16,134 nt of DNA, taken from contig JAPZRK010000087.1 in the NCBI GenBank assembly GCA_027531445.1, positions 1-16,134 of the forward strand, written 5' to 3'. The stretch's first letter is position 1. Every line of letters starts with the position of its first letter. Position numbers and translations under genes: made by a program. Below are positions 8,451 to 15,376 of this stretch, one piece after another. Source of the stretch: Leptospira sp. Lineage in GTDB: Bacteria; Spirochaetota; Leptospiria; Leptospirales; Leptospiraceae. The notes below the pieces were generated by a model. The model worked only from the letters and a program-made list of their open reading frames with translations, made no database searches and was not told where the DNA came from.

Positions 8451-8467
8451 CTATCAGGCATCCTTTA

Positions 8468-10012
8468 CTAGTATTGAAAGTCTTCAGGGAGAAGTTTGTT
8501 ACGATCTACACCATATTCTTCAAAAAGTGCATTTTTAGAAACGTAGTATCGATGGAGGTTGATATTGAAATCAACTTTTGCTCGAACAAGTGCAAGTTGG
8601 TCTTGCACAAGAGTATCTAAAGCAGTCTTTACTGCCAGTGCATTGAATCTTCCTTGTTGGAAAGATCTAACAACACCTGCATAATACTTTCTTGCCTCTT
8701 CTTCAGTTTTTTTGGCATTTCCTAGAATTTTGTATGAGGCCTTTAGTACATCAATACGAGTTCGCACATCATCAGCGACAGTTTTTGTAAGATCTTCTTC
8801 TTCTAAGTTAACTTGGCGTCTTTGGATTTCGGCATCCCGAAGACCTGCTTTGACCCCTTCGTCGCCTATAGGATAGCTTAAATCAACTGAACCTTGGACA
8901 ACAGGATAACTGAAAGAGAACACACCATTTTTTGAATTTGTATAATTAACGCTCGGGCCTTCCAAATTTTGGGCTTGGTAACCGTAAGTGCCTGCCGCTT
9001 TGAGAGTTGGCATGGCATCACTCTTTGCGTTTTTCATCGCAAGCTCTGCGTTTTCTCTTTTCCGTTTGATGTTTTTGAAATCAGCACGGTTTAGAAATGC
9101 GTAGTTGATATCTTTTTCGTAATCTAAGTTAGGTGGCAAATCTTCAGCGAGAGGAGTGCTCTTCGAGAACTTAGTATCTTCGGAAAGATTGAGAGAGCGA
9201 ATCAATTTGCGTCGTGCTTCCTCCCTTTCCGCAGTAGCCTGTGCCATCTGGCCTTCCACTTGCGCAAGAAGTGCATTCCATTGATTCACTTCGAAGGATT
9301 CGGAAAGACCTAATCCTTGTTTGCGGATTGTAAGGTCACGAATCGTTTTTGTATTTTTTAAAAGTTGTTCAAAGGTGAGATAACTGGATTCTTTGACCGA
9401 ATAATTCCAATAATCGACAAGCGCATTCACCACTTTCTGTGCGACCTGTTCTTCCAATTGGTCCTTCAAAATAGAGGATTGATTTTCTAAGATTTTTTCG
9501 GTGTTGCGCTCTTTTGATCCGAAGGCATTTTTCCAAAGGTCTTGGGCAATGGTGACATTTAATGAATCTGTATATAAGGGAGGTAAACCTAAAGATCCAA
9601 AACCGGCAGGAGTTTTGGTGGGATCTTCGAAGGCATTCGAGTCAAAGCGCGTGGACTTTGCATCCAATTTAAAATAGGTTCCCGTTGTAAACAAACGATC
9701 AATACCAGCAGTATACGATGTGGTCTGAGTTTTTGTTCCAGTGAATAGGTTGTTCTGGTTGAAAGGAAACTTGTTTTGTTGGAGGTCTGCATTTGCGAAG
9801 GCGCGGTAAGAGTATCTTCCTTCAAACTTCATCAAATCCGTATCTGCTTTGGCGAGTTCCAATCTCGCTCGCAGAACCTCTCGGTTGTTCTCGATCGTAT
9901 ACTTGACGGCTTCCTTCAAATTAAGAGAAAACTCAGAATCCGACTCGGCCCCAAGAAGAGAAAGGCTAGAGAGAGCCAATGCCAGGAAAGATAGAATCGA
10001 ACGTCGTTCCAT
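8468..10012 (-). CDS. TolC-family outer membrane efflux/secretion channel
   Basis: A 514-residue outer membrane factor. The N-terminus MERRSILSFLALALSSLSLLGA is a Sec signal peptide, with cleavage likely after Ala22. The mature protein starts FSLNLKEAVKYTIENNREVLRARLELAKADTDL, a typical OEP repeat opening. Long helical stretches then alternate with Tyr/Asn-rich strands. A second OEP-like unit begins near DINYAFLNRADFKNIKRKRENAELAMKNAKSD and ends with QGRFNALAVKTALDTLVQDQLALVRAKVDFNINLHRYY. Such trimers form the outer membrane and periplasmic duct of RND, ABC or type I export machines. No inner-membrane pump or adaptor gene lies nearby, so the substrate is unknown. It sits 39 nt after sucD and 17 nt before the SH3b gene. 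Confidence 0.92.
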   Translation of the reverse strand: MERRSILSFLALALSSLSLLGAESDSEFSLNLKEAVKYTIENNREVLRARLELAKADTDLMKFEGRYSYRAFANADLQQNKFPFNQNNLFTGTKTQTTSYTAGIDRLFTTGTYFKLDAKSTRFDSNAFEDPTKTPAGFGSLGLPPLYTDSLNVTIAQDLWKNAFGSKERNTEKILENQSSILKDQLEEQVAQKVVNALVDYWNYSVKESSYLTFEQLLKNTKTIRDLTIRKQGLGLSESFEVNQWNALLAQVEGQMAQATAEREEARRKLIRSLNLSEDTKFSKSTPLAEDLPPNLDYEKDINYAFLNRADFKNIKRKRENAELAMKNAKSDAMPTLKAAGTYGYQAQNLEGPSVNYTNSKNGVFSFSYPVVQGSVDLSYPIGDEGVKAGLRDAEIQRRQVNLEEEDLTKTVADDVRTRIDVLKASYKILGNAKKTEEEARKYYAGVVRSFQQGRFNALAVKTALDTLVQDQLALVRAKVDFNINLHRYYVSKNALFEEYGVDRNKLLPEDFQY

Positions 10013-10051
10013 ATTTACCTAGTATGACTCCCTATCATTTTGCTTCTGCTC

Positions 10052-10942
10052 TTATTTTTTTAGAGCCGCATTCATTTTTTCGCCGACTTCACCGATGTGG
10101 GCGCAAATGCTAATGCCAGCGTCTTTCATCGCCGCAATCTTGGATGTCGCAGTTCCCATACCACCAGAGATGATCGCACCTGCGTGACCCATCCGTTTTC
10201 CTGGAGGCGCCGTCTGACCCGCAATAAAACCAACTACTGGTTTTTTGCAATGGGCTTTGATGTAAGCGGCAGCTTCTTCTTCTGAAGTTCCACCGATCTC
10301 GCCGATCATCACAATGCCTTCAGTGTCTGGATCTTCATTGAGAAGGCGTACTGCTTCGGTGTGGTTCATTCCAGGCACCGGATCGCCACCGATTCCGATA
10401 CAAGTGGATTGGCCAAGACCCGCAGCAGTAAGAGAGGCTACTGACTCATAAGTTAGAGTTCCGGAGCGCGATACGATTCCGATCTTACCTGGAGTGTGGA
10501 TGAAACCAGGCATGATTCCCATTTTTACCTTGTGGAGTGGGTTGATGACACCTGGGCAATTTGGACCAACGAGTTTGGATTTTGAATTCCGAAGCACGCT
10601 GTAAACTTTCAGCATATCGTGTGTCGGGATCCCTTCTGTGATACACACGATGAGTGGAATCTCAGCAAAAAGACCTTCCAAAATGGCGTCTGCCGCAAAG
10701 GGAGGTGGGACAAAGATGATCGCCGCATTGGCACCGTCTTCTTTCATTGCATCTTTGATTGTGTTACGGACGGGGGCAGTTTTTCCAGTTTCTGATGTCC
10801 ACGTTTGGCCACCCTTGCCTGGAGTCACTCCCGCTACAACTTTTGTACCATAATCTAACATTTGAGTGGCGTGGAAGGAACCTTCCTTGCCAGTAATCCC
10901 TTGGACTACGACTCGTGTATTTGCATCTACTAATACTGTCAT
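10052..10942 (-). CDS. sucD: succinyl-CoA synthetase alpha subunit
   Basis: The alpha subunit of succinate-CoA ligase, which with SucC interconverts succinyl-CoA and succinate with nucleotide triphosphate formation in the TCA cycle. The CoA-binding Rossmann part opens with VVVQGITGKEGSFH (11-24). KLVGPNCPGVINP (123-135) and IGIVSRSGTLTYE (154-166) are family signatures. His253 in GKRMGHAGAII is the phosphohistidine position equivalent to E. coli His246. Length (296) is normal. An AAGGAAG ribosome site precedes the ATG. It starts 14 nt after sucC, the usual pairing. It continues into the TolC-family gene after 39 nt with no terminator-like hairpin that I can see. Confidence 0.97.
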   Translation of the reverse strand: MTVLVDANTRVVVQGITGKEGSFHATQMLDYGTKVVAGVTPGKGGQTWTSETGKTAPVRNTIKDAMKEDGANAAIIFVPPPFAADAILEGLFAEIPLIVCITEGIPTHDMLKVYSVLRNSKSKLVGPNCPGVINPLHKVKMGIMPGFIHTPGKIGIVSRSGTLTYESVASLTAAGLGQSTCIGIGGDPVPGMNHTEAVRLLNEDPDTEGIVMIGEIGGTSEEEAAAYIKAHCKKPVVGFIAGQTAPPGKRMGHAGAIISGGMGTATSKIAAMKDAGISICAHIGEVGEKMNAALKK

Positions 10943-10956
10943 ATAACTTCCTTACC

Positions 10957-12126
10957 TTATTTTTTGATGAGCGAAACGATCTTGTCCGCTGCATCACGAA
11001 GCCCTTCCACTCCGACAATATTGAGTCCTGACTCGTTAAGGATCTTTTTACCTTCTTCCGCGTTTGTCCCTTTGAGGCGAACAACGACTGGAACATGGAT
11101 ATTGACCTTTTTGGCGGCTTCAATCACACCATTGGCAACTCGGTCACAACGAACGATTCCGCCAAAAATGTTAACAAAGATACCCTTTACATTTGGATCT
11201 GATAGGATCAAACGAAAGCCGTTTTCAACTGTCACAGGATTCGCTCCACCGCCGACATCTAGGAAGTTAGCTGGTTCTGCACCTGCAAGTTTTACGATGT
11301 CCATAGTCGCCATGGCAAGACCTGCGCCATTGACCATACAACCGATGTTCCCATCTAATTTTACATAATTTAGGTCGAATTCTTTCGCCTTTACTTCGTA
11401 AGGATCTTCTTCTGAAATATCACGAAGGGCTACATTTTCCGGATGGCGGAAGAGTGCGTTTTCGTCCAAGTCGAGTTTACAGTCTCCAGCAACGATCTCG
11501 TTTTGTTTTGTGAGAATGAGTGGGTTGATTTCCAACATTGCCGCATCTTCTTTGATGTAAGCGTTGTAAATGGCAGACACTAGACTTGAAAAAGATTTTT
11601 GTGCTTCCGCTGGGATTTGCAAAGCAAAGGCAAGTTCCCTGATTTGTGCGGGTTGCACACCAATGCCCGGATCGATTTGAATTTTGATGATCTTTTCCGG
11701 TGTATTATGAGCAACTTCTTCGATATCCATACCGCCTTCTGTTGAAGCCATTAGGATCGTTTTTCTGAAGGCTCTGTCGAGTAAAATCGAGAGGTAGTAT
11801 TCTTTCGCAATTTCCAAACCTTGCTCTAGATAGACTTTGAGAACTTTTTTACCCTCAGGACCTGTTTGAGGAGTGATGAGTTGCATGCCGAGAATTTTGT
11901 CAATGGCGGCTTTTGCATCTTCTTTTGTCTTTGTAACTTTGACCCCGCCACCTTTTCCACGCCCACCGGCATGAATCTGTGCTTTTACAACAACAACGGG
12001 TGATTTTTGTACGACTTCATTATATGCTTTTTCCCAGTCAGCCGCCGATTCGACGATTTTTCCGAAGGGAACATTTGCATTGTGTCTACGTAGGATTTCT
12101 TTGGCCTGGTATTCGTGGACTTTCAT
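10957..12126 (-). CDS. sucC: succinyl-CoA synthetase beta subunit
   Basis: The nucleotide-binding ATP-grasp beta subunit of succinate-CoA ligase. Family blocks are MKVHEYQAKEILRRHN at the N-terminus, VVVKAQIHAGGRGKGGGVKV (45-64), LEINPL near 198-203, DCKLDLDENALFRHPE, and GNIGCMVNGAGLAMATMD with NFLDVGGGANPVTV in the C-terminal ligase domain. Length (389) matches the E. coli protein. The ATG at 12126 has AAGGAAA upstream. It is the first gene of the - strand run and is preceded by a 177-nt leader/promoter region with strong dyad symmetry. Whether the enzyme uses ATP or GTP cannot be told from these motifs. Confidence 0.97.
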   Translation of the reverse strand: MKVHEYQAKEILRRHNANVPFGKIVESAADWEKAYNEVVQKSPVVVVKAQIHAGGRGKGGGVKVTKTKEDAKAAIDKILGMQLITPQTGPEGKKVLKVYLEQGLEIAKEYYLSILLDRAFRKTILMASTEGGMDIEEVAHNTPEKIIKIQIDPGIGVQPAQIRELAFALQIPAEAQKSFSSLVSAIYNAYIKEDAAMLEINPLILTKQNEIVAGDCKLDLDENALFRHPENVALRDISEEDPYEVKAKEFDLNYVKLDGNIGCMVNGAGLAMATMDIVKLAGAEPANFLDVGGGANPVTVENGFRLILSDPNVKGIFVNIFGGIVRCDRVANGVIEAAKKVNIHVPVVVRLKGTNAEEGKKILNESGLNIVGVEGLRDAADKIVSLIKK

Positions 12127-12155
12127 GGATTTCCTTGTCTATTTGGTGGTATCTC

Positions 12156-12179
12156 GCGGCCTTCCGCCAAGCTACTTGG
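12156..12179 (-). other. two small hairpins in the sucC leader
   Basis: Two adjacent stems lie between the large dyad and the sucC ribosome site: GCGG-CCTT-CCGC (12156-12167) and CCAAG-CTA-CTTGG (12167-12179), which share one base. They would form in the transcript about 30-55 nt before the start codon. They are short and could be chance, but together with the neighbouring dyad the leader looks unusually structured. Confidence 0.3.
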
Positions 12180-12220
12180 TGCAAAATCGCATTTTGACAT
12201 GTCTTGTCAAGCGATCTGCA
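12180..12220 (-). promoter_or_regulatory. interrupted palindrome upstream of sucC (operator, or hairpin plus -35)
   Basis: The core TTGACA-TGTCT-TGTCAA (12194-12210) is a perfect inverted repeat, itself containing the 8-bp palindrome GACATGTC. The symmetry extends outward as ATCGC (12186-12190) with GCGAT (12211-12215) and TGCA (12180-12183) with TGCA (12217-12220), interrupted by 1-3 unpaired bases. On the - strand one arm is a consensus -35 (TTGACA at 12210-12205), 16 nt from a poor -10 (GATTTT, 12188-12183). That layout would suit an operator over the sucC promoter. No T-tract follows on the - strand, so it is not a terminator for the upstream gene. Confidence 0.45.
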
Positions 12221-12270
12221 AATTGGTTTTTTAGTTCAATTTGATTTTCGTTATGTATGCAACCTTCCAA

Positions 12271-12290
12271 CGATTTTTCGGAGAAAAACG
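12271..12290 (-). terminator. weak AT-rich hairpin after the metzincin-like gene
   Basis: CG(A)TTTTTC-GGA-GAAAAACG forms an 8-bp stem with one bulged A, 14 nt downstream of the stop codon of the - strand lipoprotein. It is AT-rich and lacks a following T-tract, so it is a doubtful terminator. Confidence 0.2.
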
Positions 12291-12303
12291 GATGGGCTAG
12301 TGA

Positions 12304-13038
12304 TTAGTCTTTAATAGGAAGATTAAAAACTGAATCAACTAACCGACGTTCTAAAAATGATTCACCTTTGGTTGTCAGTCCAGGAAGGAATCCTTTTTCA
12401 GTCTCCTCTTTTGATTTAAGTTCCTTCAGGCGAGCAATTTGTTTGTAACAGTCATCCATAAACAATTGGTGGCCACAACCTAGAAGGTGGTATCCTTCAT
12501 GAACGAGGGTTGACTTCGGACTTGTAAATAAGACTTGTAAGGTGGAAATGTACTTCCCTTTGATATAACCCCTAGTATTTGTATGCGTTTCAACAGCACC
12601 TTGCACCTCAAGTTTGAGTCCGGAGCCAGCAAATAAACCGAGGGTGAAAAACTCAAAGACCAGATCCTTCCAATTTCTACCTTTTAGATACAAAATTCGG
12701 TCACATTGTTTTGTAAGAGGGATTGAGTAGAGGTAGTAAAGAATATCCGTTCCATAAAAACCTGGTCTTTCGAGCAAAGTGGTTCTGCTTTGGATCGCCT
12801 GTAATTTGTATAATGATAATTCTTCATTCCAATACGAAAATATTTCTTTGATCTCATTTGTATCAAAACCATCTTCATGGAATGTGCAGACTTGAAATGA
12901 TACTTGTGGACCAAAGTCAATACTTTCTCTTACACTATCGCTATGGAAACCTACGGTAGTGCATTGAGTCAGCGTGAATACCAAAAAGGGAAGAGCAATG
13001 ATTTGGATGAGTTTCGCTGCAATCACGGTACGATTCAT
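12304..13038 (-). CDS. lipoprotein with metzincin-like zinc-protease signature
   Basis: A 244-residue predicted lipoprotein. The signal runs to about residue 25, and Cys26 sits in the lipobox LTQC. Residues 180-190 read HEGYHLLGCGH, an exact HExxHxxGxxH: His180, His184 and His190 as zinc ligands, Glu181 as general base, Gly187 at the metzincin turn. The motif follows a hydrophobic strand (STLQVLFTSPKSTLV) as expected for the active-site helix. Just after it, MDDCYKQ loosely recalls the Cys-rich segment of archaemetzincins, but the usual Met-turn is not obvious. I cannot place it in a MEROPS family. If active, it would be a surface or periplasmic protease tethered by lipid. The start has only a weak AGAG ribosome site. 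It is transcribed away from the LhgO-like gene and lies 177 nt upstream of sucC. Confidence 0.82.
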   Translation of the reverse strand: MNRTVIAAKLIQIIALPFLVFTLTQCTTVGFHSDSVRESIDFGPQVSFQVCTFHEDGFDTNEIKEIFSYWNEELSLYKLQAIQSRTTLLERPGFYGTDILYYLYSIPLTKQCDRILYLKGRNWKDLVFEFFTLGLFAGSGLKLEVQGAVETHTNTRGYIKGKYISTLQVLFTSPKSTLVHEGYHLLGCGHQLFMDDCYKQIARLKELKSKEETEKGFLPGLTTKGESFLERRLVDSVFNLPIKD

Positions 13039-13080
13039 TTCTCTTGGAAGACTCTTTCAATGTCGATCAGAAATACTTTA

Positions 13081-13110
13081 TTGATTTTCAATTTTAGCAT
13101 TTGGGATAAA
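13081..13110 (+). promoter_or_regulatory. candidate promoter for the LhgO-like gene
   Basis: TTGATT (13081-13086) and GATAAA (13105-13110) are separated by 18 nt and each match the sigma-70 consensus at 4 of 6 bases. They lie in the 116-nt divergent gap, 45 nt before the coding start. In AT-rich DNA such matches are common. Confidence 0.3.
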
Positions 13111-13154
13111 TTGGAATTATCTATGGATGCCATTACAATAAAGGAAGGGGTATT

Positions 13155-14243
13155 TTGATCCTTGTCGTCGGTTCTGGCATTGTTGGCTCTTGGGTGGCAT
13201 ACCAGCTAAGTCAAAGTATCTCAGATGATATCGTAGTCTGTGATTATGCAGAACACCGCGGTGATGGCATAAGTGGGCGCAATTCAGGTGTGCTTCATTC
13301 AGGGATCTATTATCCACATGATTCCACAAAGTTGAGACATTGTTTAAGGGGATATGACCTCGCTCTAGATTTTTTTAAAAAAACAAAAACTCCATATGAG
13401 TTATGTGGTAAATTTATCACGGTTGGTTCAAGTGGAAATCTCCAAAATAAAAAAGAAAAATTATTCGCGTTATACGAAAAAGCAAAATCTTACGGTATCA
13501 ATCAGATAGAAATTATAGAAAATCTTTCGACTCTCCATCCCTTCCTAGAAGGAAATTTGTCTTTATTGATTCACAAAACAGGCGTTGTTTCCGTTCCGGA
13601 ATACTTAAAAAATCTATGGTCTGCATGCGAGGAAAGGGGAGTGATCTTTTTAAAGGGAAAAAAATGTCAAATTAAGGAAGGCGAAATTTATCTAGTTGAT
13701 GAACAGACAAAAGAATTTGAAAGAATTGAAGCATCTGCTTTTGTCAATGCTGCAGGTCTGTTTTCAGATGACTTGATTCGTGCCGCCGGCAATGATCAAT
13801 TTGAAATTCGGCCAAATAAAGGTGAATACTTTCGTTTGAAACAGAATTTACCCATAAAAAGATTAGTTTATCCTTTGCCAGAAGAACATAGCACAGCATT
13901 AGGTGTTCATTATACCTTTCACCTGAATGGTGAAGCGTATGCTGGTCCGAATTCAAATTGGGCAGAAAGTAAGATTGATTACAAAATGCAAACACATCGA
14001 AAGTTATTTTATGATTCTTTATGCAATATTACAAGTTTTTATACAGAAGAAGACCTCAGTGAAGGTTATGTGGGTTTGCGTCCCCGATTGTTTCGAGATG
14101 GCGTTTCGTTCCCTGATTTTTTGATGGAACAGTATCCAAGGAATAAACCTTGGATACATTTGTTGGGAATCGAAAGTCCTGGTCTGACTTCTGCACCGTC
14201 TATCGGCGAGGAAGTTGCCAAAAGAGTGAAAGAATTTTTATAA
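13155..14243 (+). CDS. lhgO: FAD-dependent L-2-hydroxyglutarate oxidase/dehydrogenase (LhgO/L2HGDH-like)
   Basis: A DAO-superfamily flavoprotein of 362 residues. The FAD-binding Rossmann motif is GSGIVG (6-11) at the extreme N-terminus. GRNSGVLHSGIYY (41-53) is the hallmark of the LhgO/YgaF and human L2HGDH group. Later blocks EIRPNKGEYFRL, LVYPLPEEHSTALGVHYT and AYAGPNSNWAES, and the ending IESPGLTSAPSIGEEVAKRV, also fit. The family oxidises L-2-hydroxyglutarate to 2-oxoglutarate, passing electrons to the quinone pool, and so repairs a side product of TCA enzymes. Substrate is inferred from the family; other 2-hydroxyacids are possible. The TTG start is supported by AAGGAAGGGG at 13141-13150, and no better in-frame start lies upstream. 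It converges on the trypsin-like protease gene over 56 nt without a clear terminator. Confidence 0.88.
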   Translation: MILVVGSGIVGSWVAYQLSQSISDDIVVCDYAEHRGDGISGRNSGVLHSGIYYPHDSTKLRHCLRGYDLALDFFKKTKTPYELCGKFITVGSSGNLQNKKEKLFALYEKAKSYGINQIEIIENLSTLHPFLEGNLSLLIHKTGVVSVPEYLKNLWSACEERGVIFLKGKKCQIKEGEIYLVDEQTKEFERIEASAFVNAAGLFSDDLIRAAGNDQFEIRPNKGEYFRLKQNLPIKRLVYPLPEEHSTALGVHYTFHLNGEAYAGPNSNWAESKIDYKMQTHRKLFYDSLCNITSFYTEEDLSEGYVGLRPRLFRDGVSFPDFLMEQYPRNKPWIHLLGIESPGLTSAPSIGEEVAKRVKEFL

Positions 14244-14299
14244 TGAACTTTTGACTTTACTAATTTGAAATCGAAAGCGAACGGGGATTGAACTCACTA

Positions 14300-15028
14300 T
14301 CAATCTGTTAGTTTTAGAAGTACGTCCGAATACCAAGCGCAATTTAAATTGAGACGTTCATCTTCCTGTTTGTCTCGTGTTACCATGTCCATCCGAGAGG
14401 TATGTATGCCGATCAGTTTCCATTTGAGATCTGATGATTTTCCGTGCGTGATTTGATTGCTTACAACAACAGGTGCACCGCTGGAACCACGATGCATTTG
14501 TGCGTCAGTTAAAAAATATCCAAATCCTTGGAATCGGATTCCAAATGATGATGCGATGAGGGCTTGTCTGGCCACGGGAAGTTTATGAAGTGTATCAAAA
14601 AAACCCAAAGGGAATCCTGCAATCACCGCCGATGTTCCCACTTCAATTTCATCTGTTGGTTTTCCCAATTGATCCACATGAAATGATTTTAAGTAAACTT
14701 TCGCTCCGAGTGCCTTTCGATCTAACTCTAACGCGCATACATCGACTCTTCCGCCAGAATCAAATGTCTCTTTCCAAGTAGGCTTCCCATCTTTATAAAG
14801 TGGAATGGAGAAATCAGTCGTAATTGTAATGTTTTCTGGATCTAAATGCAAATTGATGACGATCAAATTAGGTTTGTGGTTAGTTGCTTCATCCAAGACG
14901 ACGTGTCTTGCGGTGATTAAGTAAAGACGGCTCTCTCTTTCAAAAAAAAAACCAGTGGCCTTTGTCAATTCTTGTGCGTGAAACTTTGTGATTACACTAG
15001 TAACAGCTAAGAGAAGTGGCTCAACCAA
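14300..15028 (-). CDS. trypsin-like (chymotrypsin-fold) serine protease
   Basis: A 242-residue protein with a complete S1-type catalytic triad: His42 in LITARHVV, Asp96 in GRVDVCALEL, and Ser183 in HRGSSGAPVV (GxSGxP). ATGFFFERESRLYLITA is the usual strand pair before the catalytic His, and WKLIGIHTSR follows the Ser as in trypsin-like domains. There is no PDZ domain, no propeptide and no convincing signal sequence or anchor, which differs from DegP/HtrA proteins. The start is TTG with GGAAA about 6 nt upstream. The frame upstream to the stop offers only an ATT, so a missed signal peptide is unlikely. It stands alone between the convergent lhgO and a divergent fadH. Function is unknown; a cytoplasmic or unconventionally secreted protease is inferred. 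Confidence 0.85.
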   Translation of the reverse strand: MVEPLLLAVTSVITKFHAQELTKATGFFFERESRLYLITARHVVLDEATNHKPNLIVINLHLDPENITITTDFSIPLYKDGKPTWKETFDSGGRVDVCALELDRKALGAKVYLKSFHVDQLGKPTDEIEVGTSAVIAGFPLGFFDTLHKLPVARQALIASSFGIRFQGFGYFLTDAQMHRGSSGAPVVVSNQITHGKSSDLKWKLIGIHTSRMDMVTRDKQEDERLNLNCAWYSDVLLKLTD

Positions 15029-15081
15029 AATGAGTTTCCGTGGAGAGATGGATTGAGTAAATTGGAGATGTTTTCATCGAG

Positions 15082-15101
15082 GTCAGTCTTACCAGACTAA
15101 C
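15082..15101. promoter_or_regulatory. dyad upstream of the trypsin-like protease gene
   Basis: GTCAGTCT-TACC-AGACTAAC is an 8-bp inverted repeat with one mismatch around a 4-nt centre, about 54 nt upstream of the protease start. It could be an operator or a leader hairpin. No T-tract follows on either strand. Confidence 0.3.
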
Positions 15102-15157
15102 ATTTCATTTGATTTTGAATTGTCACTCATAAAGAAGACTGGATAGGCTTCCGTCAA

Positions 15158-15286
15158 TTGGATCTTTACGGGGTTATTTTTGGTTTGTTTATGGGATCGG
15201 GGTTTTTATACTCCGCGATCATTTTCCAAATTACATCTTCCCAAGAATCCGAGATCCAGAAAATTCTAGCGGTTAATGTATGTTAA
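15158..15286 (+). CDS. possible small membrane protein (very tentative)
   Basis: An open frame of 42 codons starting at TTG, or 31 codons from the ATG at 15191. Its peptide has a hydrophobic stretch LYGVIFGLFMGSGFLYSAIIF, then a polar tail with SSQESEIQK and ends NVC. The profile fits a single-pass small membrane protein. AGG at 15145-15147 is the only ribosome-site-like element and lies about 10 nt before the TTG. A gene remnant or chance frame is just as possible, and a candidate fadH promoter lies inside it. Confidence 0.22.
   Translation: MDLYGVIFGLFMGSGFLYSAIIFQITSSQESEIQKILAVNVC
15185..15212 (+). promoter_or_regulatory. candidate fadH promoter
   Basis: TTGTTT (15185-15190) and TATACT (15207-15212) are spaced 16 nt apart. 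The -10 matches the consensus at 5 of 6 bases, the -35 at 3 of 6. Transcription from here would give a leader of about 155 nt carrying the dyad at 15270-15293. Confidence 0.28.
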
Positions 15287-15293
15287 TTAACGG
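15270..15293. promoter_or_regulatory. operator-like dyad upstream of fadH
   Basis: CGGTTAAT-N8-ATTAACGG is symmetric except for one base pair and includes the 8-bp palindrome TTAATTAA at 15283-15290. It is centred about 95 nt before the fadH start codon. Such dyads are typical binding sites for TetR- or GntR-type regulators of fatty-acid degradation genes, but no regulator gene is in the window. Confidence 0.35.
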
Positions 15294-15376
15294 AAAAGAA
15301 TAACTGGGTTCAAAATTACGCAAAGCCACCCGAAACATCACTTGCCAAATTTCGCTATCAAATCTGACATAGAGCA

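Larger units (their letters stand above)
15029..15376. other. 348-nt intergenic region between divergent protease and fadH genes
   Basis: No long coding region lies here. It holds two dyads (15082-15101 and 15270-15293), a possible promoter for fadH (15185-15212), and a 42-codon open frame with a hydrophobic core (15158-15286). Each is listed separately. I see no RNA gene. Confidence 0.6.

Noticed and set aside
10013..10051. T-rich run between the TolC-family gene and sucD, considered as a terminator
   Set aside because: The T-run is on the + strand, opposite to transcription, and no stem precedes it on the - strand. It mostly reflects the Lys codons at the end of sucD.
12180..12232. Large sucC dyad followed by TTTTTT on the + strand, considered as an intrinsic terminator
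   Set aside because: No + strand gene lies upstream to be terminated, and on the - strand no T-tract follows the dyad.
12904..13158. 84-codon + strand open frame ending across the LhgO-like start, including an 11-codon peptide from ATG 13123 that stops inside the TTG start
   Set aside because: Its first half is antisense to the metzincin-like lipoprotein and the peptide resembles no protein. The TTG of the LhgO-like gene has its own strong ribosome site, so a coupled leader peptide is not needed.
14281..14300. tRNA T-arm-like string (GGGATTGAACTC) between the convergent lhgO and protease genes
   Set aside because: The flanking bases do not form a T-stem, and no acceptor, D or anticodon arms can be drawn around it on either strand.
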